From Amanita rubescens (Eukaryota > Basidiomycota > Agaricomycetes > Agaricales > Amanitaceae), in the NCBI GenBank assembly GCA_015039365.1, contig WION01000415.1:1-46356 (forward strand): DNA of 46,356 nucleotides. Reading direction: 5' to 3'. Positions 10,732-21,949 of the stretch are shown in pieces. The translations under genes were made by a program, and so were the position numbers. Under the pieces are notes generated by a model, which saw only the letters and a program-made list of their open reading frames with translations, had not been told where the DNA came from and made no database searches. Each line of letters opens with the position of its first letter. The stretch's first letter is position 1.

Positions 10732-11878
10732 TTATTGTTGCATTCCAGTGGGGCGATTCTTCTTCTGAGCGTCTGCCCACTTCTTCATCAGCTTATTGAT
10801 TCCACCACGGACATCGTTGATCGCCTTATTCGACGTCGTTGATCCTGTAACCATGACATCCGCCCATGGTAGACTGGCATTAAGACCTGCCCCAGCGATT
10901 TTCTCAAGATCTGATTGTATATGCAACTCCAATAATTCCGTCGAATTATTTCCTCCGAGTCCTCCGAGATCATCATTATCATTCCTACCAGTCAGATGCT
11001 TCCAGGTCATTTCAAATGTAGGAGAGATACATTGCACGTCTTCTGACTGCGCCGGCTGAACAAGGTCTTCATCCTCACCCTCCTCGAGAGCCTTTTCAAA
11101 TTCAAGTCTTTCGGCTTGTTGCTGAGCGACTCGGACTTTGAGTTCATCAAGTTGTCCCGAGGAGTCACTGAGTTCTTCCTGATCACAGGTTGTATCGGAT
11201 ATGAGCACTTCAATCTGCTCGCGTGAGGCAGATACGTATGTCCAAAATGGTCCACATGCGGCGAGTAGGAAAATTTCTGTCGTGTCATCTTCTTTATGAA
11301 GGGCAACGAACGCCTGTCGCTGAACTTGACTGATAGCTGTCTGCATTTTTTCGAGAAGATCGCACCAGCCATCTGATCCAAACTCCATACTCTGTTCCAT
11401 ATATGCTCGTCTCGGGGAACGCTTCAACTCGCAAAGCAGTAGCCATACATCCGTGTCTTCGCCTATTCTGGCAATCCCGAGGTCAGGGAACAGCGTGATA
11501 AATTGACCCTTGCCCCCCGTTATGCTCCGGTCAGGGTCCAGTGGTTTTGGGGTCAACCAGACTGGTTGTTCCTGAAAGCATACAAGATTCGTATATTTGG
11601 CAGCCATTCGATCCAACCACACAAAGTACACGGGTTTCCAAAGCGCTTCCAAGTTGCGAGGATTTGATGTGTATTTGAGTGCCCGGCGAAATAAGAGCCC
11701 AAAGAAGTGAAAAAGTTTCTTGTTGAGATAAAAGGGACCATCATACGAGAGCGTAATCTTGTCCTGGAATAGTCAATGTTTTCAGGCGATCTTTAATCAA
11801 AAGTGGCACCGTTCATACAATCGTAAAGTGATCCACACTGCTCTCATGTGCAATCTCGTCGTCAGACCTATGTTTCAT
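10732..11878 (-). CDS. Uncharacterised protein, possible PD-(D/E)XK-like nuclease fold
   Basis: Two exons: 11819-11878 (20 codons, start 11876-11878) and 10732-11763, joined across a 55-nt GTATGA...TTCCAG intron, giving 363 aa. The order FPDLGIARIG, then DTDVWLLLCELKRSPRR, then QVQRQAFVALH and FLLAACGPFWTYV resembles the D...E-x-K core and following helix/strand of restriction-endonuclease-like folds seen in many uncharacterised mushroom proteins. A Glu/Asp-rich, probably coiled stretch (ERLEFEKALEEGEDED) and a polar C terminus follow. The gene is intact. The nuclease suggestion rests on motif order only and could be wrong; no family name is assigned. Confidence 0.7.
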
Positions 11879-12577
11879 GATTTGTTCGGGGGGATGGCTC
11901 AAAGAAAATGTGAGAACTGTGTGCTCGAGCGGTCAGTTCTGGGTTTGGGAGAGTGAGAGATTGAAGAGCGTACCAGATGATAGGAATGCCGGCCGATGAC
12001 TCAGATGACAGAGGATAACGTTGGAATGACTTGGAAATGGCAAAAAAAAGAGGGCGCGTGAGGACAGATGTCAGACAGAGGTAGATGGTCGGCAAGTTTA
12101 AGTACATGGGGGTTGTCATCCTTCCATTGTTCTCCTTTGCCGAATTTTCCAAATGGAGGTACCGATTCAGAGCATCAGGAAGGCGTCTCGTAATTGGCAA
12201 TAGTCTAGGAATGAACAGGGATAATAAGGATGGCAAACAAAAAGAATCAGGTCTTAATAGAGAAGGAATAGTAAGTAAGGTTGCCCGGTGGGAGGCTGAC
12301 ACCCTGAGTGCCAGGTTTCGTTGATCAATGAATAGTAATAGTAGTAGTTGCTAGTATCGTACAAGATGGGAAAATGCTTCTGCAAATAATAAACTTATTT
12401 TTTGTTGCTTGGTCGAATTACCGTCATCATTAGTTGAACGAGTAGTAGCAGGAAGTGCCGCTCGTCTGCAAGGTCGATGCCACGAAGTTCGTGACGCGTG
12501 ACAGCGTGACAGTTCGACTATACAAAGAACTGGCAGAACTTGTTCTGTCTTCATTGCCATCCACAGTAATAAGTGAA
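11879..12577. other. Intergenic between divergent genes
   Basis: Lies between the start of the minus-strand gene (11878) and copy E (12578), so it should hold both promoters. No third gene could be supported. Contains the family's upstream motif at 12491-12504. Confidence 0.4.
12491..12504 (+). promoter_or_regulatory. Conserved upstream motif of the ~140-aa family
   Basis: gtgacgcgtgacag lies about 75-87 bp before the copy E start. The near-identical cgtgacgcgtgaca lies before copy B (7401-7414), and a variant with one changed base (gtgatgcgtgaca) lies before copy F (25911-25924 on the minus strand). Sharing may reflect duplication rather than function, but the three flanks differ elsewhere. 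Confidence 0.35.
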
Positions 12578-13062
12578 ATGTCGGTGACGGATACACAGTG
12601 AGTCTCCCCGCACAATGCAGAGAAAGGTCATTCACGCTCATCCTCCCCAGCTCATCTTCCACCAAGAACTTTCCATTGCCACCCTTGGAAGACAAAATGA
12701 TGAGCCGAGAAGTTGTACTCGGTTACCTCATCGACGACGAGTTCATGACCAAGTTTTTCCTGAATCAGGCACGCAGTAAAGGACTGTATGATGCCGCAAC
12801 ATCAGCAAGCCCCTTCAGGCGATATGTGAAAGCGTTTCTCGCACGGCATGCAGCTCAGGAGGCCGGATGTCCAATATCAATTCTGAATGTCAGCATGCCA
12901 AGAGAGAGCGGGGCGAAAGAAGAGGCGATTATTGCCGTTTTTTACAGGCGTGGTCCCACATATGCTGACACGTACCCCCCCACTGCCCGTCAGATGGCCA
13001 AGTTCAAGGCGCAGCTATTCTTAGATGCTGATGCTGATCCTAAATGGCATATATTGAAATAG
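12578..13062 (+). CDS. ~140-aa repeat-family protein, copy E (intact)
   Basis: Intact member: exon 1 12578-12597 (MSVTDT plus two bases), a 53-nt intron with GTGAGT donor and CCCCAG acceptor, exon 2 12651-13062; 143 aa. Contains HSSSTKNFPLPPLED, SREVVLGYLIDDEFMTKFF, RYVKAFLARHAAQEAGCP, ILNVSMPRESGAKEEAI, FYRRGPTYADTYPP and DPKWHILK. Very close to copy C. No known domain, no signal peptide. Charged C-terminal DADADPKW and the leader suggest a small soluble protein. Function unknown. Confidence 0.65.
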
Positions 13063-13234
13063 GTCCGCATATTTATCTCTTCGTCGCACGTGTGTTGCTT
13101 ACGAGCACGTTCAGTGTATTATTATCCAAATCTGGTAGTGGAGTAGTTCGATTATGTACAGTTCTGATAGTATCGGGGCGTTCAATTTGTTATTTTATGT
13201 GTTATTAGTATGATTCCCATGCGATGCTCGCAAT

Positions 13235-13670
13235 AAGTGAAATGTGACTACACATGCAGTGCAAAGAAAGGGTATTCATGTTCATTTCCACCCAGCTTGT
13301 CTCCCACCAAGATTTTTGAATCGCCGCCCTTGGATGACGAAATGAAGGGCCGAATAGTTGCAGTCGATTACCTCGTCGACGACAATTTCATGCAGAAGTG
13401 AGTCTTCCTGAATCGGGCACGCGGTAATAGACTGGAGGATGACATAGCATTAAAGGCCCATTCAAGCGATTATCGCGCGGCGCGCCAGTGCTCAGGCAGG
13501 CAGCATGTCCAATAGCATGAATGTTAACCTACCAAGAGAGACCGAGCCAAAAGAAGAGGCGATTTTTGTAGGCATGGTCCTAGATATACCGAAACGTACC
13601 CCTCTTACTACCTGAACTGGCCGAGTTCAAGGCGTATCCGTTCTTAGACGCGAATGTCAAAGGCGCGAGT
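13235..13670 (+). pseudogene. ~140-aa repeat-family relic, copy G
   Basis: Degenerate copy: it retains the intron-exon junction region, cgccgcccttggatgacgaa, atgaagggccgaatagttgc, and later pieces such as accaagagagaccgagc. It has stops and several deletions. The inverted block of copy B is in normal orientation here, which helps define the ancestral order. Confidence 0.75.
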
Positions 13671-13700
13671 CTTTACTCCCCCTGCAGTCGCAGCACACGT

Positions 13701-15220
13701 TCACCATCCCCGCCGTTCGCACTGGACTAGAATGTCTCTCATCGTCTCTGCCATCCCCCGATAATGTAACCCTAGAACCCTTGCCGCCTTGGATCCATCA
13801 AACCCAACGTAATATGGCTCTTTCTTCCCCGACCCTGGCTCACCAACAGGCAGAGGGTTAGCGGTACCAGATGCACGAGAAGGAATCGCAGATGAGGCGA
13901 TTTGATTAGCCACATCACCTGCCGCAAGTACAAATCAGCTCCTGAATTCGAGATTGTTTTCCCACTCACGATAATCTTGCCAACGGAAATTAACTAGGAA
14001 TGCGTGTCAAATTTGGCATTCTACTGCTCAGGTTCGCATTTTACTCACGAGCACAAACGATAAACCGCTCCCCAGCTGCTTCAGGGACAATCAACGCTTT
14101 CACCATCGCTTCAGAAACGTCTTTGATATCAACACCTCCATAACCTAGAGAAGCGAGCTGGTTTGCCTCTTCTGTCCTATCATTCTCGGGTCCTATCACC
14201 ATCTCGTAAAAGTGCCTCATGGACAGGTTTAAATCTTTTGGTTTTGGAACAGGATTAGAAGTTAGCTGTGAACGGATGGTGCATTAGCCGCCCGGGGTGC
14301 AATTGAGGCCTAACTTACCCCAAAGACCTATAACGATATAATTAGTTCATGGGATGTTTCAAATCTGGAGAGGATATGCGCACATATGCAGGGAGGATGG
14401 CCACCATGTCCCAATTGACGTCCTTCTGGTGTTCCCTGTAAAAAGCCCACGCAGCTACGCGCTTGTGTCAGTCGCTTTCCACGAAAGCAACTTGCAACCC
14501 AGTTACCCTTCTCCGAGAGCGTCTTTGATGCGGAATACTTGTCTGCACCCATCGCCCCTTTCCCGAGCCGCTCCACTTGCCTCACGGACTCGTCGTTCCA
14601 ATCATTTTCAGTGAACCTTTTAGGTTCTCCACTTGAACGAGGGTGCGAAGCAACCCCAGCAATCGAACCAACAACAACGACGCGCTTTATTGCAGGGCTG
14701 CAACAGGGTCAATGGGGTCGGGTCGACACAAAGACATGATAGACCTGGCAAATGCACGCACACTTTGAGAGCGCTCTTCAATATCCCGAGTGTACCTTTC
14801 ACGGCAGGCCCGATAATCTCTGATGGCATTAACTTTTACCAACGCCTCTATAAAGAAAAAAAACGACCGCACCGTCTGGATCCTCAAGATTAAACGTAAC
14901 CGGCGAGGACGTATGCTCAATCGCATCTACGCCTTTTATAACCTCGTCAAATGCTCCTTCCTGTAGACCGCCACCACGGTCAGCAATCCACTCGGACCTC
15001 GTCAAAACCCACACACCTTTTGGATATCTTCAACAACAACCAGTTCAAACTTATCCTTATACTCTTTGAAGAGGTCTTCAAGCCATAGATTCTTCTCCTT
15101 CGACCTAACGGTAGCGCGAACAGCGAACCCCTGGTCGAGTAGGGCACGAATGGCGCCAACACCGATGTAGCTGTTTCCGCCTGTAACGAGAATTCTGGAG
15201 CCTGGTTGGACAACTGGCAT
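13701..15220 (-). CDS. NAD(P)-dependent ketoreductase / DFR-like extended SDR (Gre2-type)
   Basis: Nine exons whose phases close exactly to 359 aa: 15017-15220, 14873-14960, 14762-14819, 14507-14697, 14384-14454, 14319-14327, 14049-14265, 13970-13993, 13701-13918. Exon 1 has the Rossmann motif ILVTGGNSYIGVGAIRALL; the active-site region reads KYSASKTLSEKAAWAFY (YxxxK) after VVVVGSIAGV; the PAYVFG segment depends on a 9-nt exon; GVDIKDVSEAMVKAL and the C-terminal YYVGFDGSKAARVLGL / RDILVQCERRGW match the family. Such enzymes reduce carbonyls with NADPH in the cytosol; substrate cannot be read from sequence. A truncated duplicate lies at 9528-10023. The start is the ATG directly before VVQPGSRILVTGG. 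Confidence 0.88.
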
Positions 15221-15639
15221 AGTGTCTGGTTGTGCGTTGAGTCGAGGTCTCGGATGTATTTTATTTCGAGCATCAGTTTGGAGTCGGGGCCCCACTTCTA
15301 TTAATGACATTGATCACGTCAATCTTGACGGCCAAGTACACTCCAAGCACGCGCGATAATACCGCGTTGAGAACCCAATGGGGTTGCTATATGTGATGAC
15401 GCATACGACTATTACAGTACTGTGGGTGTATTTCGACGGGGCCCGAGTCGTATTGCCGAATGGCGGGATGCGAAATGCGCTGTAGGCAAGAATAGATCAG
15501 CTACGGGTCAACCACAGGCACAGGCACAAAGCTTCCAAAAATCGTTCCCTCATCACGAGAAGCGGCTGTATCATTTATTGTACAAAAGGTGTTTGGGTAA
15601 CATTACACTGGAGCGATATGCAACGGAGAGACGTGAAAA

Positions 15640-16016
15640 AATCTGCACGTACCTTGTATCAACAACGAATGCCACGTTGGATCGTTATCCAACAACAGAT
15701 AATCCTTGAACTTTTGAAGTTGACCTGGGTGGTGGTTAAAATATACGGGGGCTTGTAAGAGGCAAAATAAGCAAAGACTATCTCTCCAGATGGGTCCTTC
15801 CGGCACCCCGCGCGTCGAAATACTGGTCAAATTCGCTGAAATCTTGTTTCTTCGAGTACCAGTTCCTATCGATGTAACCCGAATACAGATTTTCGGTCCT
15901 TCATCTCGACTGGCACCTCGGCCACGTGAACCTTAGTGGAAGATGAGCTGGGCGGACGTGAGCGTGAATGCACCTTCTGACTGGAGTTGAACTTACGGAG
16001 AACATGTGGCTGACAT
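15640..16016 (-). pseudogene. Divergent ~140-aa repeat-family member, copy H
   Basis: Start at 16014-16016 with a 20-nt first exon (15997-16016, MSATCS plus two bases), a 49-nt GTAAGT...CCGCCCAG intron, then SSSTKVHVAEVPVEMKDR and KSVFG. After that the frame shifts by one base (GYIDRNW would follow), a stop interrupts, and the tail QLQKFKDYLLLDNDPTWHSL lies in another frame. Much more diverged than copies A-F, yet the exon-1 length, intron phase and SSSTK junction are the same, so the gene structure predates the local expansion. Confidence 0.65.
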
Positions 16017-16887
16017 GTCTCTTGTAGTTCCTTGGTGAACGATAAACTGTAAGGCTCACAATATACGGTGATGGAACTCTCAGAAGGTGTATTGGGTCTG
16101 AGGGGCAACGTGAGTGTGAGAAGACATGGCACAGGGTTATACTTAACGCGCGATAGAGCGGGTGGTTCAAACTTCCGAGTCCCACATGAATAACGTCACA
16201 GTGCTGAGATTGGCACAAGTACCCCTAACCGTTATAGTTTGGGAGAAAAAAGCGTAGCAAATTTGTGTTCTTCTCGGCGACGTGCGTGATTGGCCATATG
16301 CAAGATCGGGAAAGGCAGCCGACTTGCTTCTACGCTGACCAAACAAACAACGGCGTGACCGCTCCGTGACTTGCCGTCCTGTCTTGCACACTCAGCAGAC
16401 CGTTCTTCTTGACCTGCGGTCCACTGCGATCACGGATATGTGAACGCTTGAGGTGGGATAAGTTATCTGATGAGTCCATCCACGATCGATCGGTCTCGTA
16501 TCGGGGTAACGTTCAAGTTCTATTTTGGAACTTGTAAACTTAACCTCAGAGTTAGATGACGGTGAGAACGGTAACACGCGTTGGTGCCATCGGCCGCCGA
16601 GATACCAGCTGAAGACTTGGGCATTTCTTGCCAATCCCTCTGGAGGTCGTCAGCGGCAAGTGGGTCTTGTTAGACTGGAAGGCTACAGTGGGCCATTAAG
16701 GAGGTTTCCGCCGAATCAAGTAAATCGTTTAGGCGAGTCACAAATGGTTAGATTGATAGGAAGGTTGTTATATGAGCTCGGCATGGACAGGGAACCGATG
16801 ATTGCACTGCTTTATAGCCCGGTATTAGAGTGCCCGGTTTTCTTCGCCTTTGTGCCATTCCTACATTTCGACTTTGGCCGTTCCAAC
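16017..16887. other. Intergenic upstream of the DUF6534 gene
   Basis: No gene I can support. An open stretch on the plus strand from 16525 merges into the DUF6534 start but shows no family resemblance before 16888. Presumably holds promoters for copy H and the membrane-protein gene. Confidence 0.35.
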
Positions 16888-18772
16888 ATGCCAGCGATAG
16901 AAAATTCTTCCGTAGTACAGGTAACGAACATAGCGCCAACCATGGGTGGGCTATGTGTGGGTGCAATATTAACTGGAATGTACGTTTTTATCACCGTTCA
17001 CTTGCCGAAATCATTTGCTAACTCCGAGTCGTTTCATAGACTCTATGGATCTACAAACGTGCAGACTCTACTGTACTACAGGAACTTCCCTCATGATCAG
17101 ACGTTCCAGAAATGTGCAGTGAGTGAGCGTGCATGGCTGGATTGGGATTGGCACTTAGAATTTCCGCTCTTCGGACGTCAAGGTCGCCCTCCTTTGGTAT
17201 GTATTCCACAGCACCCGGCATTTTTCCGAATACTAAGGCAAGAATGGCGATAGGCTTTTGGACTCGTTGCACGCGATCTGCACCATTATCGAATTATGGC
17301 ATTATCTTATCGATTCCTTTGGAGATTATCCTGCCCTCCTCGAGTTGCATTGGTGCGCTATGTTTTAACAGGCCCTCGTCGAAACTCAATCATAATGCAT
17401 TCTTAGGTCATTTTCGGTGGGCTATCTGATGCGTTAAGCATGATGTAGTTGTCCTGACGCCTGATATTAGTTGCAAATTCTGATCAGCGTGCGTTTCTTA
17501 ATGTGGTTTTAAGCCCAACGTTAAATCCTATTGGTACGCTCAGGCTGTCATCATTCTTGTTGTACAAAGGCATGTCTTTCGCATGTCTTTCACTTGCTTG
17601 AAATTTGACGCTTCGAAGTTTGTACACACGGCGAATATGGATACGTAAGTGTCTGACTACTTGTATGAGCTGGTCCTGCGGATAGAGCTTATCGTCTCAA
17701 GTCAGCATGAACCGTTACCAACGAATTTGGTCATGGATTCTGGTACGTGTGTCCAAAGAGTCTCAATTACTTTCCCCAATGAGCCTGTAGGTCCTCGTCC
17801 TGTTGACCGGATATGGTATGTATATACAATTCTCTACATGCTTGCAGCCATGCTGATCTTTGATCTGCTCAGCCGGGGGATTCTGTAGGTTCAACGATGA
17901 TCTTGTTTCTATATTCTCATTCAACTTCTTGAATTAGTCTTCTTCGTCGAATTGTGAGTAGCATAGATGATGGCTTTGCGCAGATTTGAATTCCCTTAAC
18001 AGATATCGCACCACCACATTTTTGCAACTGACCCGGATCCGCGTAGGTTCCCTGTTCCCGCAATGTACCGTGGATATCTGATGTCGGTGCTGTCCATAGT
18101 GGTTGACGATCCTTGGTTTTTCCTTCTGCAGTTTCGAAGATTTTATCCTCGCCATCACTCTTTGTGTTTTCTTGTCTCTCGGGCGGACACCTTTCAAAGA
18201 GTAAGTTTGCAGTCCATACATAACTCAACGTAACCTCTTGATCTTCTCCAACTTGTAGGACGAAGTCTATAGTCTGGACAATAATGACGTATGCCGTCAT
18301 CTCAGGAGCGTTGACGAGGTTTGTGATAGCGCATCAGAGATCTTTTTCATCGACGTGATGGTTTCTAGTATTTGCTCGCTTATCTTTGTGGTTACTGTAA
18401 GTCCGTGAAGCTAGCTTTGTTTGACCGAAGTGAACATGACATTCCCAAGTTGGCTGTCATGCCAAATAATCTGGTATTTCAGGCCTTTTGAATTTTTTGT
18501 TCCAAAACGTGATCTTTCTCGCATTCAGAGAGAAGTTAATGTTTTTTGTCAATCACTTTATGTCAACAGTTATCTCGCGATGTTAGTGGTGATTACGTTG
18601 CACGTGTTCGATTTTGACAGATTATATTCCTAGGTTGAATTCCAGAAAGAGCACGATGGATCGTATCAAATCCTCTAACGGTCCGGTCGTGAGTTTTCTT
18701 ACCATGTCCATCGTAACTCCGCGAAACTTATTGTACCGATGCATAGAGCATGATAGAATTCGGCGAATTTGA
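16888..18772 (+). CDS. DUF6534-type multi-pass membrane protein
   Basis: Mushroom-specific integral membrane family of unknown function. Resolved exons: 16888-16979, 17040-17118, 17183-17196 (14 nt), 17254-17352, 17407-17416 (10 nt), 17471-17488 (18 nt), 17544-17569, 17619-17644. The encoded order APTMGGLCVGAILTGILYG, STNVQTLLYYRNFPHD, VALLWLLDSLHAICTIIE, WSFSLQILIS and VVQSLYTRRIWI follows the family. The exon after VVQ needs a GC-AG intron (AAAG|GCATGT). Middle exons (about 17.70-18.50 kb) were not fully resolved. The C terminus is YVNSYLAM, then an intron, then LNSRKSTMDRIKSSNG. It lies convergent to a paralog with equal exon sizes. Probably intact. Confidence 0.75.
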
Positions 18773-18970
18773 GTCGAGACACTTAACGATCCCCGATCCC
18801 CGCAATAGAGCCTCCTCTAATCGAGTAAGTGAATTTGTTGATAACCCTTCGCCATTCACTGATTTAGCTCGCAGAGGGTGGCCGAGGTCAACATAGACGT
18901 TGTTCAAGATGGTGATCATGACGAGGAAGGCTATACCGATACAAACCCTTCCAAGAGTCATCCGAGGTAG
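18753..18970. repeat. Block present in inverted orientation at 24993-25185
   Basis: The sequence from 'atagaattcggcgaatttga' to 'catccgaggtag' here is found as its reverse complement in the second copy of this region, whereas sequence on both sides (gcatagagcatg before, cgtacggagagagcc after) keeps the same orientation in both. The two copies differ in length by small indels. Confidence 0.85.
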
Positions 18971-19147
18971 CGTACGGAGAGAGCCATTACCAAAATTACG
19001 AGGGAGATTATGCATGAATATAGACGCTTCCCTACGCTTCTTCAACTATCTATTTTCGACAACTCTTCACTTCCTTTGCCCTACGAACCTCCACTTATTA
19101 GCGCAGCTGTCAGGGCATCAAAAAGCGTTTGTTCACAGACAAAGATC

Positions 19148-21080
19148 CTAGCTGGTATACGTTTTAAGGCATGTCATCACTTGAACCTCTCTTTGTTGTA
19201 TTGTACGTGTTACCGCCAAAGGGACAGTTGTGGCATAATTTCTTCCTCCCCTTCTGGCGTTCAACCTAAAAAGAAATCAAAGAGAAACTCGGTATGGAAT
19301 GCCATCGAACACTAACATTGCCAGATAACTATTGAAATAGACTAAAAAAAAGGTATTAGTAACATGCCTTGAAATAAAGGGGAGAAACCTCGCGTTTTGG
19401 GAGCAATAACCCGATGCTCTGGAATATAAGATTGTGCGGCATGACGGCGCACTTTCGCCACCTCAATTTCAATTAGAGCAAAGCTAGTTATCGTATACTT
19501 ACTGTAATCAAAGACGTTAATGAACAAATGCTACAAACTGGCGTCAGGATATGATGCACGTGTGATATGCCTTTACGTACCTTGTTATCATTCCAGAGAT
19601 GACAGCATAACACATGATGACCCATATCCTCGATTTCGTCCTGCATTGAAGTCATCGAACCTTAGCGGACTGCCAAAGGGTATGTACAAGTTATAAACTT
19701 ACTGCGCAAACGTTGTCTGCCAAAGAGAAAGTAAATGGCAAATTCCGGCGGAAAGAACAAAATCGTTGAGGGTTGACATTGCGAAAGAAACTAAAATCTC
19801 CCACTATTGCAAGCGGCGAGATCAGAGGCATCCGTAGCAGGGGATGAAGACAAGTAACATACACGGAGCTGACCGAGTTGCAAAAACGTGGAAACGCTAT
19901 ACCTGTGGAGGAGTCACGTCACGGAAGGCGCTCCAAATGCTCTACTCACATCTTGACGAGGAAGGCTAATTGAAAGGAAACGGTAAAGCATATACAAAGA
20001 TATGTAGTCGTTGAACGCACTAATAACAGCGGCTAACGGATAACAGGATCAGAATGGCCGGAAGAAAGACGGAAAAACGACACGCACAATATCCAATTAT
20101 AAGAATGAGGGTCTATCGTAAATTCCGTCGGAAAGATTGGCAAGTCACTCTCGGTATCACGCACCAAGCTCCACGCCCAAATTCTGGTGTAGCTCGAGCC
20201 GACTGCAAACCAACAAAATTTAGCCACAAACCAACAAATAGTAGACCAAGGGAAGGACACCCACGTTTCCATAATCGCACCGCGTACGCACTAGCAGTAC
20301 GTTAACCCGTCAAATATCGAAAAACCAAAAGGGCAGTCGAAAAGACGTACAATTGTATAGCAGCGATGAGAAGGATCTGTCAATACCAATTAACACACTT
20401 CGCCACTGGATCAGGTGATAAGGCGTACTTACGCTGACTAGAATTTGCAACTAGCAACGCATGAGACGAAGATGTTAGGACGGCTAATAGGTTCACCTTG
20501 TAAGACCTGAAAGAACGTATCACGACAACAAGTCAAGGGGTACGAACCGAAACGCACCAAGTTATATCGAGGAGACTTGCATAGTTCCCGACCGAATCGA
20601 TTAGATAGTGCCATACTTCAGTGATCGTCAAAGCCATATGCAACGTATCTAATAACCTACGAAATTCGAATCATTGTCGTTATCCGGTACTCATTCGATG
20701 ACAAAGCGCGTGTTAAGACGGGCTGGACAACTCACCAAAGAACTGCGACCTTGACGCGCGACGAAACGAATGAGCATGCCTTACTTGCTCGAGCCATTGG
20801 CAGGTTCACTCACAGCGTGTTTCTGGAACAGTGGATCGTCCGGATAATTGTTGAGATATAGATACGTCTGAACATTGGTACACCCGTAAAGTCTGCATAA
20901 AAAAGTCAGAATCAGTATTCAAGGGACGGCACCTGCAATGGGGCATAGCAGATGCATCGAAAATACGTACATTGCCGCTCCCATAGCTCCGAGATACGTC
21001 GCTCCCATCGTAGGTGCCAGATTCGGCGCATTGGCCGAGTCGGATGAAAGAGAATCGCCGAGACGCAGCATCGCTGGCAT
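19148..21080 (-). CDS. DUF6534-type multi-pass membrane protein, paralog
   Basis: Start at 21078-21080. Resolved exons: 20971-21080, 20814-20892, 20736-20749 (14 nt), 20558-20656, then short exons encoding SYK, L-Q-I-L-V-S and ILLIAAIQL, FAYAVRLWKRG, ending with VYFNSYLAM, an intron, LNARRGGRNYATTVPLAV and a stop at 19148-19150. N-terminal segment APTMGATYLGAMGAAILYG, then CTNVQTYLYLNNYPDDPLF and VAVLWLLDTLHMALTI match the family. Exons 2, 3 and 4 have the same lengths (79, 14, 99 nt) as in the convergent plus-strand paralog. Several internal exons between about 19.3 and 20.3 kb were not resolved individually. Function unknown. Confidence 0.75.
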
Positions 21081-21949
21081 CTTATCCTAGTAAGTCACTG
21101 GAGTGTACTCGACGGCTCAAAGTCAAGAAGTGAGAGGGGGGGGATTGATTGCCTTGCAGAGGCGTGTAAAAGGTGTGTGCGGACAATGAAGCATGTTCCA
21201 GGGAAGCTGATTGCAATAATAGATGTGTAAGGTTCATTGCCTCGGAGGAGATTTCGTTTTCTGTTATTTAGGGTTGAAGTGTGAATGGCCATGCGTTTGG
21301 GGGTTAGAGAGCGTTGATTGGCGCTCGCTGGATCATAGCCAGTAGGTGACATTGAAACGGTTCCCACGAGGGACTCGACTCTGTGAACCGCACTTCGTGT
21401 AGATAGCATATATAACTGGAGGTAATCACGAGAGCAAATATAAGCTGAAGCATTATCGGTTCCACTCATGGCCCGACCGGAATGAAGGAGCTCCAGACTA
21501 AGAGGTGAAAATGTCTCGTTTGACCTATTAGAGCAGGCGTAATAAAACTGACGTTCGAGCAGGCGACAGCCTGAGCGCGTCTTGCGTGTACGACGGACTT
21601 GCCAGTGGCGGTGGTCGCTATGGTAGAATGCGCTCGGCGAGTCGGAGTACCGGTGCCGAAACGCGTTCAACGTTCATTTTCCCATCTATATTTGTCGACG
21701 GCCGCAGGCCGCTGCGCCACCTCCGAGTTCCCGGATGTCGCCGCCGCCGCTTTCAGTATCCCGCATCCCCCGCCCATCCCGCCTGTTCCGCCCACGGCTA
21801 CGGAAGCCGACAAGGACATGGTCTAGATTCCCATCGTGATTGCCATATTTGTAATGGTGTTAGGGGGTCTTGGAACTGCATGATGTTTGATATTCCGAGA
21901 CCATAACGTAGCGTAGGTCCCGGTCTTATCTATAAAGAATCTTATCTTT
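21081..21949. other. Intergenic upstream of the DUF6534 paralog
   Basis: CpG-normal; open stretches exist but none shows family resemblance or a coherent splice pattern. Likely the promoter side of the minus-strand gene. No repeat of note seen. Confidence 0.35.

Noticed and set aside
18728..19045. Minus-strand 105-codon open stretch ending near the DUF6534 stop
   Set aside because: It covers the block that is inverted in the second copy and lies past the ends of both DUF6534 genes; its second copy is broken by stops, so coding is unsupported.
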